From: Pachypanchax playfairii
Lineage: Eukaryota; Chordata; Actinopteri; Cyprinodontiformes; Aplocheilidae
Length of the DNA stretch: 64,000 nucleotides
Assembly (NCBI GenBank): GCA_006937955.1
Contig: SSNP01000010.1
Coordinates: 3,832,763 to 3,896,762, forward strand
Reading direction: 5' to 3'
The notes beneath the pieces were generated by a model. The model did no database searches. It was not told where the DNA came from and saw only the letters and a program-made list of their open reading frames with translations. The number at the start of each line of letters is the position of its first letter. Within the stretch, counting starts at the first letter, position 1. Of the stretch, positions 61,690-64,000 are shown one piece after another. Position numbers and translations under genes: made by a program.

Positions 61690-62530
61690 GGCTGTAGGTA
61701 CAGCGATGGGAATTTTGCCCCTGTCTTTTCCCCATAACCCCTCCTAACCTTTTCTCATTCTCCTCAGCACTCTGATCACAAACCCTCTTTGTTGCTCCCT
61801 GAAAAAACCTTCATCAGATGCCAATTAGCATAAAAGAAACAAGCAACAACTTTTTTTTTTCCTCATGTGGGACAGGACAGCAGAAGTCCCCCCCCCCGAT
61901 CGGTGTGATGCATTCTTTCTTGTTTTCGGACACACGCAGGTGCGTGCGTTCAGGAAGGCATGATGATGAATGTCTTCCCTTTATGACTCCCTTAGCATAT
62001 AAGCTTCATCAACCTTGTGTTTTAAAATGCTCACACACACACACACAAGCACAAACACAAACGCATACATTCATAAATACAGCATTCACACACATAAACC
62101 CACACAGAAAACCCTCACACGGCTTCTTTTTGGAGTGTAATTAAAACAGGAGGTGCTCACACAATACGCTTTTGTCTTAGGGCATGGAGGGGAGAGGCGG
62201 GGTGACGGGTCTCTGCATATTAATTAGGAGGTTATGGTGTGAAAGCCAATCAGGCGTGTTAAACAGATGACATACTGGGACAAATATGGCACTACTTTCT
62301 TGTTGCTCTCCCACGGTGGCGCATGGATACAGGGGATGCATGCAGCCACTTCCGGCGATGGCACGCTGCCAGGGGATGGAAATTAGCAGCAGGAGCTGTT
62401 GCAATGAATTAGGAGACTGAACAATGTAAGAGGCTGTGTGCTGCACAGCAGGGAGACATGAGGTGTTTGAAAGCTTCAATGTCAAGCCGTTAGGTGGCGA
62501 TCTTGAGTCAAACCAGCTCACATTTAGATT
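61690..62530. promoter_or_regulatory. Candidate conserved non-coding block 4
   Basis: 62170-62520 is a dense unique block with a POU/homeodomain-like TGCATATTAATTAGG (62214-62228), GAAATTAGCAGCAGGAGCTG and CAATGAATTAGGAGACTGAA. It is preceded by CA-rich simple repeats (62030-62110). The 217-codon minus-strand frame over part of it has no domain or splice context. Confidence 0.35.
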
Positions 62531-63069
62531 AAAAACTCTTTTTTTGTTCTCAAAATTGTCAAATATGCACCCAAACTTAACATTCAATAAAATGGCTGTG
62601 ATCAAAATTATATAGTTTGTGTTTGTGCTTGAGGTTTTTTTCATAGTAAAGACATGAAGATGTGATCTTACCAAATAAACTTTTACATTCAATTCACTTT
62701 TTAATTTAAACCGGATCAAAATTAACATCACTTCTCTATTTGGCTCTCGAATTGCAACATAAAGTAGTTTGTTGACAATAAAAACCGTTAGCTCAGATTT
62801 AGCATCCGATGTTAATCTGAAACCGGACACATCTGTTTAGTTTGGCATCCTTGCAAAGTCTCTTTGTCACTCCAATTCCCAACATTGTTAAAGGAAAACA
62901 ATTCAAATAATATAAATCACCAAAAGTGGAGTGAACCAGTGAGAAACTGACAGGCAGTACAGTGACAGAAGGAGACCTCCAGAACTCCACCACAGTTTTT
63001 ATCCTTCATGGCCACCCAGCTTTATTGACACAGACAATCCCAGCCTCCGCTTCTTTGTTTCTGCTTCTC

Positions 63070-63720
63070 AATTTCCCTTTTCTCCAGGTTTCCTTTCTCT
63101 GGTCTTTTGTATTCTGTTGCAGTATTTTTACCCCATTTCCTTCATGTCACTTTTTTTTAATTCCTTCTTCCTATGCGTCAGTTGAATCTGTCTTATTGGG
63201 TTAATCTCTGCTGCTCTTTCTCAGCCTTTGTTTTTTTTTTGCTGGGGCCTTTTCCTACCTATTCCTTCCTTTCTGCTTTCCGCTTCTTTGCCAACTCATT
63301 CTTTGTCGTTTTTTTTCCCTCCCTTTTTCATTCTTGCAAGCCCTCCCCATTCCTCTTTCAGCTCTACCCATCCCTCTCTGTCATTTCCCCAGTAAGGGGG
63401 CACTTTGCTGCTCCTGTCTTTCGATCTCCGCTGTTGGCACTCAGTTCTGAGCGCCAGGCCCAGTGTGTGTGGAGGGGAAGCTGTGTTTGAGCAAACGGGT
63501 GCCCACGCCTGCCCCCGGCGCCACAAAGGAGGCTTTCTTTGCCTATCAATGGCTTCCATTAATGGCGAGTCCTTTGCCTCTGGAAGGGATGTCAGGCTTC
63601 CCGAGATGGCACACAGAGATGGCCATTATAGAGGCAGGAAGCCGGGGGCAGGGGCATCTTGGGAGAGCTGCCAGGAAAGAGATGGAGGGGCATGAGGTGG
63701 CGTTTTGTGTTGTAAACTTG
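63070..63720. promoter_or_regulatory. Candidate conserved non-coding block 5 and pyrimidine-rich flank
   Basis: 63070-63370 is strongly pyrimidine-rich on the plus strand. 63440-63700 is GC-rich unique sequence (CAATGGCTTCCATTAATGGC, GGCACACAGAGATGGCCATT). Several frames overlap here but none resembles a protein family. It could be a regulatory block or the 5' region of a neighbouring gene beyond the window. Confidence 0.3.
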
Positions 63721-64000
63721 GTGCTGTGTATAAACAGATACAATCTCAATAAAAGACACATTTATTCTCTTGCACAAATTGAAACATGTATGCATGTGTG
63801 TGCATGTCCGGGCTCAGCATCTGCAAGCTTTGGAAGTCGGAAACACGTATTTTACAAAAAGCCTTTCAGATGATCAAACCAGAAGCTGAATTTGAATGCT
63901 GACAAAAAAATGTTTACTTCTGGATTTTACAATTATTTTACCCTGTACAGTGTCATTAAATAGACTTTGCCATAAATTATGCTTTTGAGATTTCTATATA

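Noticed and set aside
62177..62830. 217-codon minus-strand frame
   Set aside because: Longest frame in the right end, but without a domain, and it ends in probable regulatory DNA; length is possible by chance.
1..64000. Prokaryotic systems (CRISPR, phage, toxin-antitoxin, operons)
   Set aside because: Every supported gene is a spliced vertebrate gene; no regular direct-repeat/spacer array was seen.

Overview
This window is a piece of a vertebrate nuclear genome, almost certainly a teleost (ray-finned) fish. The genes are split by GT-AG introns (one GC-AG), the DNA between exons is AT-rich, and the repeats are of the kinds common in fish genomes: TTAA-flanked inverted-repeat elements, a hAT miniature element with an 8-bp target duplication, LINE 3' ends and long microsatellites. 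There is no operon, phage, CRISPR array or other prokaryotic structure. All exon boundaries below were worked out by eye from splice signals, reading phase and protein family. In each of the six genes the phases close exactly and give one continuous protein.

Layout, left to right. (1) 501-2436 (+): a small secreted-looking LRAT/PLAAT-type NlpC/P60-fold enzyme, 198 aa. (2) 4625-7618 (-): METTL25B (RRNAD1), a putative SAM-dependent methyltransferase, 565 aa. (3) 8983-10337 (+): ISG20L2, a nucleolar DEDDh 3'-5' exonuclease, 326 aa, head-to-head with METTL25B. (4) 18586-28427 (+): brevican (bcan), a brain chondroitin-sulfate proteoglycan, 1201 aa. (5) 32506-35087 (-): hapln2 (Bral1), a hyaluronan and proteoglycan link protein, 337 aa, convergent with bcan. 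(6) 45661-54733 (+): rhbg, an Rh-type ammonia channel, 462 aa. From 55.4 kb to the end I find no coding gene, only repeats and several GC-richer low-repeat blocks that could be conserved regulatory DNA.

How the genes relate. RRNAD1/METTL25B, ISG20L2, BCAN, HAPLN2 and RHBG lie close together on human 1q22-q23 (recalled, not searched), so the window is a conserved synteny block. Brevican and Hapln2 work physically together: both bind hyaluronan through Link modules and build the perinodal and perineuronal matrix. METTL25B and ISG20L2 probably share a bidirectional promoter. Rhbg carries NH3/NH4+ across basolateral epithelial membranes, which in fish matters for branchial ammonia excretion.

I did not find a radically new system. 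The observations most worth a second look are the signal-peptide-bearing LRAT-like enzyme, an alternative C-terminal exon behind a GC-AG intron in rhbg, a stop-free 90-nt intron in bcan, a start-stop uORF in isg20l2, three differently sized TTAA-flanked elements with a shared end design, and the possible regulatory blocks downstream of rhbg.
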